A stretch of DNA of 64,000 bases, from NCBI GenBank assembly GCA_023014485.1, contig JAJOZX010005635.1, positions 186,001 through 250,000 of the forward strand, read 5' to 3'. This DNA comes from Bathynomus jamesi. Lineage: Eukaryota; Arthropoda; Malacostraca; Isopoda; Cirolanidae. Positions 1 to 11,165 of this stretch are shown here, piece by piece. Positions within the stretch are counted from its first letter, which is position 1, and every line of letters starts with the position of its first letter. The notes under the pieces are model-generated. The model did no database searches, was not told the origin of the DNA, and saw only the letters and a program-made list of their open reading frames with translations. Both the position numbers and the translations under genes were made by a program.

Positions 1-606
1 GGAAGTTGAACTGAAGCTCTGCTGAGACAGGAACAGGACATGAAATGCCACCAAGAAGAAAACAATGTGCTGGAGCTGGAGAACTCTTTCAGTAGCAGTG
101 CCCATGAGATGGTGAGCAATGAGGACTCTACAGCAGTGGGTCCTTCTACCTCCATGGCAGCACCTCCAAAGAGATGATGAGCCTCTGAAGCTCCATTCAC
201 GACAGCAATAGGGTAGCTGCAGCATTGGATTGGACAAAGACTACCGATCACAATGCTGCATATTTCCTGATGGTGGCTGCTTCTGCGTATGGACAAGACC
301 CATCGATGGTGGCCCTGAACTGGCAGAGGATCTGCTGAGCCTGCATGAAGTTGCATCAGGAGACAGCTGAGGTCTTGAAGGAGTCCTTTGATCCAACTGT
401 GCCCCTCATTATTTAGTGGAATGGTAAGATCATCCCATGGCAATGCCACTGAGCATCTTCTGATCCTTGTTTCTGGTGAAGGAGTGTTGAAGCTACTATG
501 CATGCCCAAACTGCCTTCCAGTACAGGCGAAGCCATAGTGAATGCTGCCATTGAGGCTCTGGATGAGTGGGGTATTTTAGATTGTGTTGAAATGGGGTGC
601 GATGCT
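1..606 (+). pseudogene. Family A transposase-like gene, copy 1, N-terminal half (broken)
   Basis: The + strand from about 215 reads, with stops, a segment that aligns by eye with two better copies in this window (21.9-24.1 kb and 42.7-44.9 kb, both on the minus strand). The matching pieces are LDWTKTTDHNAAYFLM and YGQDPSMVALN, then WNGKIIP (the HWDxKLLP block of copy 2), then LVSGEGVLKLLCMPKLPSS and TGEAIVNAAIEALDEWGILD. In-frame stops lie after RIC and before WNGKIIP, and the frame shifts after WNGKIIP, so no protein is made. The left end lies outside the window. I infer a cut-and-paste transposase with an RNase H-like core because the other two copies sit between terminal inverted repeats. 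I cannot name a superfamily. Confidence 0.7.
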
Positions 607-1867
607 GGTAAGTGTATCTGTGTAAAGATGTGCTTGCGTTACTCACCTACCGGATACTCTGTTAGTGGGGTCACAGCAGCTGCTGCTGATTGCTGAGATG
701 GGAGATTTAGCTGCCAGTGAGGACCACCCAGAGGGCCTTCAATTGAATAAAAATCCTTTGATGTCAGCACCACCTGCACTGCTAAGAATGAGAGAAATGA
801 GGTGAGCAAGTTACCAATTTTAGTGTGGTTGAGATTGTCAGATAGGCGGCTCCTACCAATTTGAAACTGGGTTCTCACCCTTAAGATCTCTGGGGCATAG
901 CCAGTCTGCCTCTTTTAAAGACTTACTCTTTGGCTCATGGTGGGAGGATTTAAGAAAAGTAAAACGTCCTTTGCTTAATTTAATCAACGAAACAACAATA
1001 ACACTTACAAGGTTAACTGCATCAGCAGGCAAGTTTTTACAGGTAACTAAAGAAAATATGAACAATTTTATTGATCATACACCAATGTGTATTCAGAACC
1101 AACTAAGCACTTGGGCAAAAAAAAATATTACTACAAAACAAAAGAAACAAACATCATTAGTCCCATACCACACACAAAAATGTCAACATAAAATAAAACC
1201 ATTACATTTTTGGCCATCACCAGCCCATTACCACACAAAGGAGACAAGACTTACAGAAAAAAAAGGAACTTACATAACTAATGCAAAAAACCAAAGAATA
1301 TTACTCACTAGGGCAAGGTCAATGAGTGTTACCCAAATTGTATAAACCTGATAAGTCCCAGATGTGTCATTTTAAACTCCACTTCATCTCACAATCACTG
1401 AAGGTATTCTTGGTTCAATCAGTGCCAACAAAAACAATGTTTATAACAAAAAAAAATATGTGAATACTGGCTTCAGCATTTGTGCAGGTATTGGGGAAGA
1501 AAAAAAACTTTGTCCAAATTCACTTCAATAAGCAAATGTCCCAGCCAAAAACAAATCCCTGATAAAGAGAAAAAAAACCCAACAACATTTAGAGACTATC
1601 CCCCAGCACTGTCATCAGTGGACCCACAGGAATCCATGAGTGCAATGATGCCAGAAAAGGGAGCAAAATTGACAATGATAATTAATGTTCTAAAATTTTG
1701 GGATATGTATTTGCATTAATATGTTGCTCATAAGGCAGTTAAAGGTACAATTTAGTTCACAGCCTGAGAAAGCTCAAAATCCATTGTGATGCATATTGAT
1801 AACTGAAGTTAGGTTTTTCAACAAGGTCTTTATAAAGGAAATCAGGCATTCAAAAATGATTATGATA
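607..1867. other. Insert or intron splitting family A copy 1
   Basis: Similarity to family A stops at GATGCTG and resumes near 1868 at the QQRLN..LLHLAC block. Only about 14 residues of the conserved FDTTASNTG region are missing between the two halves. The left edge is a perfect donor-like GGTAAGT (606-612) and the right edge reads TTGTGCAG (1868-1875). This may be an intron, or a separate insertion that happens to end there. Copies 2 and 3 have no gap at this point. The interior is A-rich on the + strand and holds no recognisable gene. Confidence 0.4.
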
Positions 1868-2835
1868 TTGTGCAGCAAAGGCTCAATGTTAACCTCCTCC
1901 ATCTTGCCTGCCATCACCACATACTGGAAATTGTGGCCAAGCAAGTCTTCACTCTCAGCTTCAGACCTTCCTCTGGTCCAGACATCCCCCTCTTCAAGAG
2001 GTTCAAGCAGAGGTGGTTTTTTTTAACTTGAATGACTTCAAACTGATGAAAGATGACTCTTGGACTGATGATGACATGGCCTAGTCATCATGGGGGAGCA
2101 TATCCCCTCATGTTATCTGGTCATCCATTCTGGTGCTTACCACACCTAATGGATGGCTCAGGTCATATACACCATCAAGATCTTCCTCTTCCACAACCAG
2201 TTCAAGCTCAGTCCATGAGAGAAGTGAAGCCTCAGCTATTTTGTCCCATGTGCGGTGATGACATACATTCTCACTTGGTTCAAGGCCCTGCTAGCTGCTT
2301 CTGCACCAGCCAATGACCTCTGCTTGTACAAGCAGCTGGTTTCTTATGAAGAGAAGGGGTGCCACTGTGGGGTCAAAGGCTTTTGGCCAGCACCTGTGGT
2401 ATCTGTCAGAAGAGCTGGCTGGACTGGCATTCTTCAACAAAAAGGTTACTGTCAAAGAAAAAAAAACATGATCACTGCTCTCCAAGATGAAGGATCAAAG
2501 GACCCACCAAAGTAGATTTGTCCCACCATGGATGCCACCCTGAAGTACAAGATGGTGGCCAACTTTGTCACCTTGCAGTCTTGGCAGCTCTTTGTGGCTC
2601 TCAACCTCCCCAATGGGTTCCTTCGTGTGGACCCCACTGAGTGGGAAGGCTAAGAGGATTACAAGGCTGATGCTTGCTGCATCTGAAGCCTCCATGTGAT
2701 CAATAACTGCACAGAGTGAGGAGTGAAGCTGATTCAGGAGTTCAATCCTGTCATCACCATTGAGGAGCATCAGAGGCATTTTCCAGATGCGTGGAAGAGC
2801 ACTCTTACCCAGAAATAGGCAACACTGAGTGGGAG
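1868..2835 (+). pseudogene. Family A transposase-like gene, copy 1, C-terminal half (broken)
   Basis: Broken frames follow the same order as copies 2 and 3. They read LLHLACHHHILEIVAKQ (compare LLHLACRHHIHELV in copy 3), then TLSFRPSSGPDIPLFKRFK, then LTWFKALLAASAPANDL (compare MAWYKAPLPATAPAADL). Next come GSKDPP and KLIQEFNPVIT with the closing FPDAWKS block. At least five stops or frameshifts separate them, so this is the most decayed of the three copies. No right-hand TIR was recognised downstream, so the element boundary is unknown. Confidence 0.7.
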
Positions 2836-3424
2836 TTGGGCTCCTTGCACTTCCTGGACTTGTTTGTCTCCTCATTTTTTCTCATTTTTGAATTAAACTA
2901 TATAATCAATTGATGTTTGTAATATATTTCCATTGGAAAAAAGTTTTATTTTCAGTTCTAAGGTTCTGTCCTATCATCCCCAAATATGGGGTTTCACACC
3001 ATAGACTATATAACAATATCAACATACTGACATCCAATGTGGAACTAGATAATATAAACCAATTGAGCTCCATTGAACTTTGAAAGTTCAAAAATAAGGA
3101 CCACCTTAATGTGAAATCATTGATAAATGATTTTTGTTCATGGTCTGAGATTAGGAAAGTCATCTTTGGCAATGCCAGTCACCAGTAGTAGTGTGCATAA
3201 CATTATTGAGATCATGACTCCAGATTTGAAAAAATTTACTGGAGCACAGCTCTGAATTTACTTTTTTTCCCCTTACACCACTAGATAGGTTAATGATAGT
3301 AAACTCTTGAATTGACGACATACCAATTACAAATTGCTTTAGCTAAACATAATAATACAATAATGTACAGTTTATAACTCACCTTAAGTTTATTTATTCA
3401 TTGCAGCAGCAACAGTGGACGATG
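2836..3424. other. AT-rich spacer, no gene recognised
   Basis: Short open frames on both strands lack recognisable motifs. A 16-base string, ATCATGACTCCAGATT (near 3210), recurs in inverted orientation near 6505-6525 (AATCTGGAGTCATGAT). This could be a distant inverted repeat around the 3.4-5.9 kb transposase-like gene, but the surrounding similarity is too short to call TIRs. Confidence 0.4.
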
Positions 3425-5890
3425 TTAGACTTTGCATGTAGGCATTTGTTGTGAATTTACCGCCATGTATGCTTGGCGGCTTGGCCACTGATCAATGGCT
3501 TTCTGTGTGATCATTACAGCAGATCTAGTGCCTGGAGCTGGACCCTCCTTCACAATTCTGCACAGCTTAGTCAAATGAGATGGCTTAATGGATCCTTTGT
3601 GTTCAACAATGTAACCAAGAATGGAGAATGTCCCTTCAGCTGGTGCTTCACTCCAGGCAGTTGATCCATCTTTATCAAAATGCTTTAATATCTCTGTGAT
3701 TCCTTTCCACAGCTGTTCTATATATTCTGTCAGCCAATTTATCACTGAGTCTTTTGTAAAACTACTTTCAGATCTGGTTCTGGATGGTCTAGCAACTTCA
3801 GCAACCTGGTAGTAATCAGAACGTTTCTTGATGTATTTGTAAACTTCATTTAGGATGTAATCCTCAGCTGTTAGTTCCTTTTGCTGCCCTGTGGTATCGT
3901 GCTTAAATTCAGAAACTACATCATTTGCATTTCCTCCATTAGCTAATTTGGAAATTGTTTCCATCACTCTTAACATAACAGTTTTCCCTCCTTCTTTATA
4001 AAATATATTTTCTACAAATTCTGCACTAACTGTGGTTTTTTGAGCTACTTGCAACATAATCTTTGTTACATAGGAAATCAATACATAGAACTTGGCACTA
4101 ATTTCTTTCTCTTGTGGATGATAAAAAAAAAACACAATTTTCCACAAATCTGTCAAATTGATCAAATTCGTAATTAACCATGCGAGTATCAGATTTGAGT
4201 TTTGGTCTCTTAAAACCAATGATATTGTCAAGAACCATATTGGTATAGAAGGCCTGATCTCAGATTTGAAGAGTGATTCTGAATAAAGTCTAAAAGCTCA
4301 CTTAGTTTACAAATTTTCTTCAATGCATCAATGTGGGCTCTGTTCACAAGATGCATTAAGTCCCATCGAAATTTGAAATTTTCTCCAAACAACTTTTTCA
4401 TTTCTTTTTAAATGGCTCGTTGTCCTTACAAAAAGCCCCATCTCCAACCATTCCAGATACCTTGGATTTAATTGCTTCTTCAGATAGTTTCAAGTGATTA
4501 GGAGACTTCAACACATCAAAAATTTCATTGGCCAAATAAACTCCTGATTTGCTGCGTACTAAATTTATCCCAGCAAGTTTTACAGTCTTATCTTCTTCAC
4601 TCATAACTAATACAACTAGCATGCTTAATCCCAAAATTGTTCCAATGTCAGCTGTTATTGTTACTGAAGTTTGTTCTAAGAACCACTTTACAGTTTGTTC
4701 TTTAAGTTGATTATCTAATAGCTCACAAATTGTCTCGCACGCATGTGTGCTATGATTCAAATTTCCAACCTCACAACCTGACCTATGTAATACAGCTAGA
4801 AGTACTGGATATAGAGCCCATGCAGTGTTTGTTTTCATTATGTAGTATAAGATGTTGCCACATAAGTCTTCTATGCATTTAGTAGTGTTCGAGATGATGT
4901 TTTCATCACTTCATAAACAGCAGCTCTTTGATGATGCTGAAGTTTAATTAAATGTCTCTTCAGGTGGGTTTTCAGATTTCTAAACCATCTCTCTTGATTT
5001 TCTCCTTGTTTGCATACATAGGTTAAATCTTTAACATTGAAGTAACCTTTTATGTTAGAATGTTTGTCTGAAGCACATGCTTTGGGGTCTGTGCAAGCTA
5101 TGCAATATAATGTAAACATTTTATCATCAGAAGCATCATCAATATCTTCTTGATTATCATCATCTTCATCCTCAACAGCTATATCTACATCAGGCATATT
5201 AGTGTCACTATTTGCAATGTTTTCCATTATATCACTTGGTACTGAAAATGAATCATCAGCATGCCCTAGATCCTTCTTTTCCACCAATTTGAATGTAGAT
5301 TTGATCAAATCATTGTTCAGGATTTCTTGTATTGATTTACACTTGCTTAAATGGGCTATGGAAATGTCAAATTTGTTGCTTTTTGCTTTATTAGATTTGG
5401 ATGCAACACTTGAACTTGAAGGCATATTTTGACTCTTCTCTTTATTAACCACAACAGCTTGGTGAGTTTCTTTTGTTAGGCGCAAAATTGCATTCAATGT
5501 CTTCTGGATTTGGGAATTTTCAAATTCCTCTAAAGCAGTTTTGTTAGTCTGATGCGCAGATTCCTCACTTACCTTTTGTTTCTTAGGTGGAGGAGAAGCA
5601 CTTTCTTCAGTCTGTGAAACATCTAGTGAAAAAGTTTCATTTTCTAGATTAGCAGTTGATGAAGTTGGTTCATTTTTCTGAGGTCTAGCACTAGCACATT
5701 TTGTGAACAAACTAAATGACTGCTTTGCCGTATCTCTTTGCTGCACTTCATCCTGGTATTTCTTTACTGCAATATCTAAGCTGTGGGCCCAAACTCTGGG
5801 ACCTCTTGTATTGTAACAAATATTTTTTTTGGAATTAAATGTTCCTCCCAGTTTTGCTTCTTTGAATATTTGTTCTTGCATTGACCACAA
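3425..5890 (-). pseudogene. DDE transposase-like gene of unassigned superfamily, broken into three frames
   Basis: Three consecutive minus-strand frames (5890-4871, 4838-4398, 4231-3425) read as one protein of about 750 residues. The N-terminal third is Ser/Lys-rich with an acidic stretch (EDEDDDNQEDIDD), then a Cys/His segment ending NLKTHLKRHL that looks like a zinc-finger half. The middle holds ADIGTILGLSMLV and SGMVGDGAFCKDNEPF, plausible first and second catalytic Asp. A frame-shifted segment near 4330-4390 reads WDLMHLVNRAHID in the style of the hAT core. The C-terminal part has AWSEAPAEGTFSILGYIV, a candidate third acidic position. There are stops or frameshifts after LLNA, after FKKK and near 4250. 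The order Asp-Asp-His-rich-Glu suggests an RNase H-fold transposase. The superfamily is not recognised and no TIRs were found. Confidence 0.6.
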
Positions 5891-5982
5891 AAGTAACCCC
5901 TTTTAACACCCTCACTTTTCTCTCCAACTTCATCAATATTAGGATCCATTATTGATTATTGACTACCTGAAAAAATACAAAA

Positions 5983-6130
5983 TAAGTAAAAGTTAGTAAA
6001 TATAGTATGGTAAAAGTGAGTAAAAGTAAGTAAATATAGTACAATGAAAGTAAGTAAAAGTAAGTGCTTTAAACTTAGTAAAAGTAAGGAAGAGTAAGTA
6101 AAAGTAGGTAAGTAAAAAGTAAGTTTAAAC
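5983..6130. repeat. Imperfect AGTAAAAGTAAGTAAA tandem repeat
   Basis: About 150 bp of irregular GTAAAAGTAA units lie just upstream of the transposase-like gene on the minus strand. The degenerate low-complexity array gives open frames rich in Leu/Thr/Tyr that should not be read as genes. Confidence 0.8.
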
Positions 6131-6854
6131 TTAACTAAACTTTTCAATTCTAGAGTCATGGTGGATTACTTAAAACCGCACAAGTAATTATCTGGCCAAT
6201 TTATCAAACCTGGCCGAGATCAATGGAACATAGTCCAATCCTGATAATTTTATATTAAAAAAATATACGTTTTAATAAAATTTTAATTATCAAAACATTG
6301 AAGCTTAACAAAAAATAAAAATAATTGTTAAATATGGAATTACCAACTAAACTTAAAATAACTAAATTTGTAATTTAAAAAAATTGGTTTGTACAAGAAC
6401 GTATACGCAAAAAATTGCATAATGTCTAGTGGATGAACAAAACCCAAACCCAAATTTACTTTTTCTCATGGTCAAATTTACTGGAGCAATGCTCCCAAGA
6501 TCCCAGGAATCTGGAGTCATGATTGAGATGATGATGTCAAACTGTTCAGTTTTCATTATTGGTGATGGCTTTCCTCCTATTAATTTACCTCCAAGTGACA
6601 AGTATGCTGTATCATATTTGTGACAGTAATTAACAACAAAATATCTGCTTAAATTCACTTTGCATTTATTTTCCAGTGAAATTTCCAAAAATGGTATTTG
6701 ATGGTTTGGAATAGTATGTGTAAGAACTAGGCATATTAAACACCTACATTTCTGCCAACCAGGCAACTCTGCTTCCACCCATGTAGATATGATCTTGAAT
6801 CACCTCCAGATAGTTATCCATGCTCCAGATGCCACCAAAATGTGTTTTTGAGTA
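6131..6854. other. AT-rich spacer, no gene recognised
   Basis: Two overlapping open frames (6362-6778 minus, 6429-6623 plus) have no recognisable motif and mirror each other. I regard them as chance. The segment ends at the left TIR of the pogo-like element. Confidence 0.4.
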
Positions 6855-7343
6855 CCGTCAAATGGGGCAATTCAGGGCACTATGCAACTTTGTTGATTTG
6901 TCACAGTCAAATTTTCCAGTGAAATTTTTCATAACTATTCCAAAAACCCGGGTCTCAGGCTGTAGTATCTGTGTGATATACTTCAATTCTCCATCTCACC
7001 ATTAGTTTTTAAATGGCAAAAATGTTGGTGCCCACATTTACCCCGGCGATGGGGAAATTCTGGGTGGGTGGTCAATATATAATTTTAAATGGATAAAATG
7101 ATCTCCATTGTATAACCTTTCAGGGCAATTCTGGGCAGTGAAACACCTCTTTTAAAAAAGTAAAAAAATTTATTAATTGATCCTCTTTTTCTTCAACTTG
7201 GAGTCAGAAGAATCCAGTGGAGTCCCAGAGCAGGTGAACTGGAAATGAGGAATTCTGGTTATTAATAACATTATTATGCACTGTAACCTCAAATTTGATA
7301 TACAAAGGTATGTTATATGTAGATCGATATGGTACTGGACCTG

Positions 7344-8730
7344 TTAGACTGCATGCACAAGCTCTGCAAAGTGGTAGCAGCCCCGAGAGTCCAGACTGAC
7401 ACTGGTCTGCAGCTCTTCAACAGTGTTGTACTCCATCCAACTTGAGTCATTTTCCCTGATGACAAACATCATTCTCGAGAATGGATAGCCTTTGGTGGAC
7501 CTCTTGCCTTTCATGGTCACCAAGACACAGTCTCCAGTTCGGAGATTCTGCTTCAACTTGAAGTCTGCAACCAATTTCCTTCATTCAGTTTTCAGGGGAT
7601 GGAAGGAGGACACATCCAGTGGCTGCAGAAGGTGGGTCAAATTTGGCAGCAAACAAATGAAGAGGATGTCGTTGTTGTGGGCCTCTTGCAGGACTGTAGG
7701 GGTGAAATGACTGCTGAGGTTGTCTCCTATTGTTGCTTTTTTCCCTTCCAGCAGTTTGGCATGTGGGAGAAAGACACGCTGGAACTACTGCTTGAAAGTA
7801 GTGCAGTCAAACCACCACTACCTGTGGCTGCATACTTCTTTCCACGTGAGCAGCAACACTTGTTGCAGCATGGTGCTCCCTTCAGTCCACCTTCTGACCA
7901 GGATGGATACACCTGGAACAGATAAGAAAGTAAAGATGAGATATGGTACCGTACCATACATACTAATGTATTAATTAATTAAGGTGTGATAAATACGGTA
8001 TGCTTTGCTATTGTACTGTACAGGTCTATTGGCATTAGTAGACAATGAAGGGGGGCAGTATTGTGCCATCGGCTGCCACGCACATCATGAAGCTGATGGA
8101 GATTTTGCTGCTGTTCATGACCCTTTCCGAGTATTTAACTCCACATTTGAAAATGAGTTTTTTGAATCCAGGGTCATCAGCAATGTTCTTCTCATCGTAG
8201 TTGAAAATGTTTTCAGCAGGGATGTCATAGGTAGCAGCTCCAAGCTCATGGAAATATGCTTCCATTTCAGTCCTGCTGACCATCACCTGGCTCCTCTTGA
8301 TGTTTGCCACCTTCCTTTCAGATATCTCAGCCTCATGCCTCTTCAGTAATGCTGCTGCCCAGTCAGCACCTGGAATGTTGTCCATGAATGCTGGCATCTG
8401 AACATCCAACTTTTGCAGGTACTGGCCAACGAAGTACCGCAGTTCTGTGGTGTCCAAGGGAAACCCCAATGCAGAGGTTAACTGGAGCACATGCACAAGC
8501 TCTTCCTCCATGTTGTTAGGTAGTGCAGTCGGGGCCCAATGTTGTGGCTTTTATATTTCCCATGGACTGCATCCCACACTGCTGATTTTGGAATGCTATA
8601 TTTAATGGCTGCCTGCCTAACACTCAATTCTCCCTCATCTATGGACTTAGGGACACATTCTAAGGTAGCATTTGTATAATTTTTGCGGGGAGCAGTGCCT
8701 GGCACTTTAGTATAGCTATGAACCATGATT
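7344..8730 (-). pseudogene. pogo-like transposase, broken
   Basis: Reading on the minus strand, a psq/CENP-B-type helix-turn-helix comes first: VPGTAPRKNYTNATLEC, then EGELSVRQAAIKYSIPKSAV. The next frame, 8511-8035, continues through the second HTH-like region into NIFNYDEKNIADDPG, where NYDE supplies the first catalytic Asp. A later frame carries ATIGDNLSSH (second Asp) and LLPNLTHLLQPLDV, the usual pogo motif around the third acidic position. Frame 7574-7344 appears to be a C-terminal extension (RTGDCVLVTMKG). Stops and frameshifts near 8500, 8035 and 7720 inactivate it. Compared with intact pogo-like genes, the segment between LLQPLDV and the C-terminal tail looks deleted. Confidence 0.8.
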
Positions 8731-8756
8731 ATTATTGCTGAAACAAAAAAAAAATA

Positions 8757-9487
8757 CAGGAATACCTCGGATAAGACGGTTAATTCGTTCCGCCGACATG
8801 CCACACTGTTTGAAACCGCCCTGTTCGAGGCATGTTTTAATGGGAAATACTGTAGGTCGTTCCAAGACATTTTAAATTACGTTTTTGGATGATTATTTTC
8901 GATAATTATAATGATTTAACATGTTTAAATGTGAAATAAAACAATAAGAATGCAAGATCACAGTTGAAAATTCTTTTGTAGGAAGTCTTCTGCTTCTGCA
9001 TCTTCCTCTTTCGCTTCTTCTTCATAAACTCGTTGTTGTTCTAGATTGATTAGAGTTTCATTGTCTAGATCTTTCGAATGCGATTCAATGCACTCGATAA
9101 CATTTGGTGCATCAACATTTTCGAATCCAAGATCCTTCCCAATGCTAACAATGTCAGTTGCAACTCCTGCAATGTGATTTTCGAAACCACGAAAATCAGT
9201 TGCACAATGTGGTAGAATATTTTTCCACACTGCTCGCATATTACTCACAGTGACTTCAAGCCACGCTTGATTGATGTTTTCTATAACATTTCTGATGTTA
9301 TAATTTTTCAAAAACTTGTAGTATAGACCGCGCGCGGGTTGTTTGAAACTTAATATATCGTCGCACTGACATTCCTTTTAAAATATCTTAAATATTACAT
9401 TAAATAATTAATTTTATATTATAATATTCAATCCGTCTTATTGCGAAATCCGTCCTGTTTGAAACTGTCTTATCCGAGGTATTCCTG
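8757..9487 (-). mobile_element. Non-autonomous Tigger element (731 bp), TA duplication
   Basis: Both ends read TA|CAGGAATACCTCGGATAAG (right end reverse-complemented), with TA duplications at 8755-8756 and 9488-9489. The inner TIR parts also match (GACGG near 8776; CCGTCTTA near 9433). The element sits 5' of the pogo transposase start, inside the pogo-like element, so it is the younger insertion. It keeps only the C-terminal fragment of a Tigger transposase and could move only in trans. Confidence 0.9.
8958..9311 (-). pseudogene. Tigger transposase C-terminal fragment
   Basis: The frame reads NIRNVIENINQAWLEV, then MRAVWKNILPHCATDFRGFE, GKDLGFENVD and SHSKDLDNETLINLEQQR, ending in an acidic tail. 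This is the conserved C-terminal region of Tigger/TIGD-type transposases downstream of the DDE core. The same region occurs at 17320-17814 (KHAIENIHDSWQEV, LLPECANDFRGFE), so two related Tigger families coexist here. The HTH and DDE domains are missing. Confidence 0.85.
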
Positions 9488-9921
9488 TACAGGTTAATTG
9501 GTGAATTTTTTATATTATAGGTGGCGGTGCAATTCTGGGCACCCCTACACGCATAACCCAATTTCTTTTCTAACCTCAATAACCTAAAGAAGTGAATTCC
9601 TGTAGAGTCCATGTCATTCGATTATCTAAATTAGGTGATGGGACTGTTGTTTGGTTCGGTAGGATTCTGTAAATTTTCATTGTCAAGTTTGTGGGATAGA
9701 CCATACATTTTGTGAAAAAAATTATGGATTTTAATGCTACATTTTTGTACCACCCTGCAATGTCTTTTGAGGAATGACAGACTTTCTTGTATGACTTGAC
9801 CAGTTTTTCATCAGCTTTCCAGTGCTGCAAGGAAATCAGAAATATATGAATTAGTAACAAAGTTATAGCAGCCAAAAAGAAATTGGCTCCAAAATGCCTG
9901 GAATTGCTCCATTTTATGGTA

Positions 9922-10449
9922 CTGCATTTTCAAAATTTTCTTTGCATCCCCTGCCCTGAACTGTGGCAGCACCAGTGGCTGTTTGTTGAAACAAAATTTA
10001 TTATAAATGCTTATATTTACACATACATATACAGTGATCCCATGACCTGCATGAATTCACAGATAGGATGAGGACATTTCACTACCCTTTTTTTTTATCT
10101 GCATGAGCTAAGATTCAAAGATAGATTAGCATGAGTTTTTTAAAACTAGTAAATATTAAAAAATGACAACACTTTTTCATGTACACAGTATGATACATAC
10201 GATACTTATGCATACAATATGATACAATATTTACATGTACAATACAATATGATACTTACTTGTACAATGATTTAAAAGTTTTTATTCAGGTGAAAAAATT
10301 AATTCATACATGATTTTTTTAACTTTTGTTCCCTTAACCTCTATTTATATTATGGGGAGATAGTTCAAACCTGCACAATTTTGTACTGCATGAGCTTTTT
10401 CAGGAATGGAACCCTTGTGCAGGTTGGGGGATCACTGTACTATGCATAT
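9922..10449. other. Spacer with degenerate ATGATAC/ACAATAT repeats
   Basis: No gene was recognised. From 10185 to 10265 an imperfect repeat of GTACA and ATACAATATGATAC units is visible. The remainder is AT-rich single-copy-looking sequence. Confidence 0.5.
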
Positions 10450-10462
10450 ATATACTTGATAT

Positions 10463-10749
10463 CCCCGCAAGGGGGTTCTAAGCTCGTGCTCTTGAGTGCT
10501 CTTTGTGCTCATTTGTACGTGCTTGTTCCTGGAGGTTTCGCGTGCGCCCTCCCGGCCCTAGCACCCAAGGGTGATGGGGCTCGACCCTGCAGTCCTTGTC
10601 ATCCTTGGTCTTTTTCCACTTTGACTGTCCCCTCCACCCTTTCTTTTTCCTCTGTCTTTCCTCTCACTTTTTCTTTGTTTTTCCGCTGAGATATGCCCTT
10701 TTAAATAGAGGTGAATCGGTTCTTCCCGAACTTTAAAAAAAAAATAAAA
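10463..10749 (+). mobile_element. 5'-truncated retrotransposon tail with 13-bp TSD
   Basis: A GC-rich 275-bp block ends in an A-rich tail (AAAAAAAAAATAAAA). It is flanked by the direct repeat ATATACTTGATAT at 10450-10462 and 10750-10762. The composition (C/T-rich, GC-rich) contrasts with the flanks and resembles the 3' portion of the GC-rich LINE at 19-21.5 kb, although the terminal sequences differ. This is a textbook target-primed reverse-transcription product. The open frame inside is 3' UTR and not a gene. Confidence 0.85.
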
Positions 10750-10805
10750 ATATACTTGATATATACTTCAGTATACAGTATATACACAACATACAGCTAT
10801 CCCTT

Positions 10806-10917
10806 GATTACCGCGAGTTTTGATTACCGCGAGTTTTGATTACCGCGAGTTTTGATTACCGCGAGTTTTGATTACCGCGAGTTTTGATTACCGCGAGTTT
10901 TGATTACCGCGAGTTTT
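10806..10917. repeat. 16-bp tandem array next to the Tigger TIR
   Basis: Seven identical copies of GATTACCGCGAGTTTT run head to tail, followed by a divergent eighth (GATTACCGCAATTAAA). The repeat contains the inner part of the TIR, so the TIR appears to have been amplified. The right TIR carries a single related unit (near 18050-18090). A transposase-binding site multiplied on one end only is a plausible reading. Confidence 0.95.
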
Positions 10918-11165
10918 GATTACCGCAATTAAATTAATTGCTACCAGCCCCTTATTTACGCGATCAAAAATTTGATTAGCGCAATTTTGAAAGTGGCGTG
11001 CAAACAGCTGGGAGTGGCCAGCTGAGCTCAGAGCAGTACCGACTACCGCGCCTCAGTTCTCTTCATGCCACCATTGAGAATGGACGTGTTACACGTTTAT
11101 TTACGCATTTACAAACCACCTGCTTTTATTATTTTAAATTCAAAATATTTACCCCCCACTTAACT

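Larger units (their letters stand above)
6855..9919 (-). mobile_element. pogo-like DNA transposon with nested Tigger derivative
   Basis: The left end reads TA|CCGTCAAATGGGGCAATTC and the right end, reverse-complemented, reads TA|CCATAAAATGGAGCAATTC. These are imperfect TIRs of about 25 bp with TA duplications at 6853-6854 and 9920-9921. A broken pogo/DDE transposase lies inside on the minus strand. A 731-bp Tigger-family element is inserted upstream of its start. TA target duplication and DDE_1-type motifs are the hallmarks of the pogo branch of Tc1/mariner. Confidence 0.75.

Noticed and set aside
971..1345. 124-codon Lys/Thr-rich frame
   Set aside because: A-rich composition without motif, in the gap of family A copy 1; no support as a gene.
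7492..8349. Plus-strand frames at 7.5-8.3 kb
   Set aside because: Shadows of the pogo transposase on the minus strand.
10806..10917. CRISPR-like or promoter array
   Set aside because: Contiguous 16-mers that extend the Tigger TIR; no spacers.
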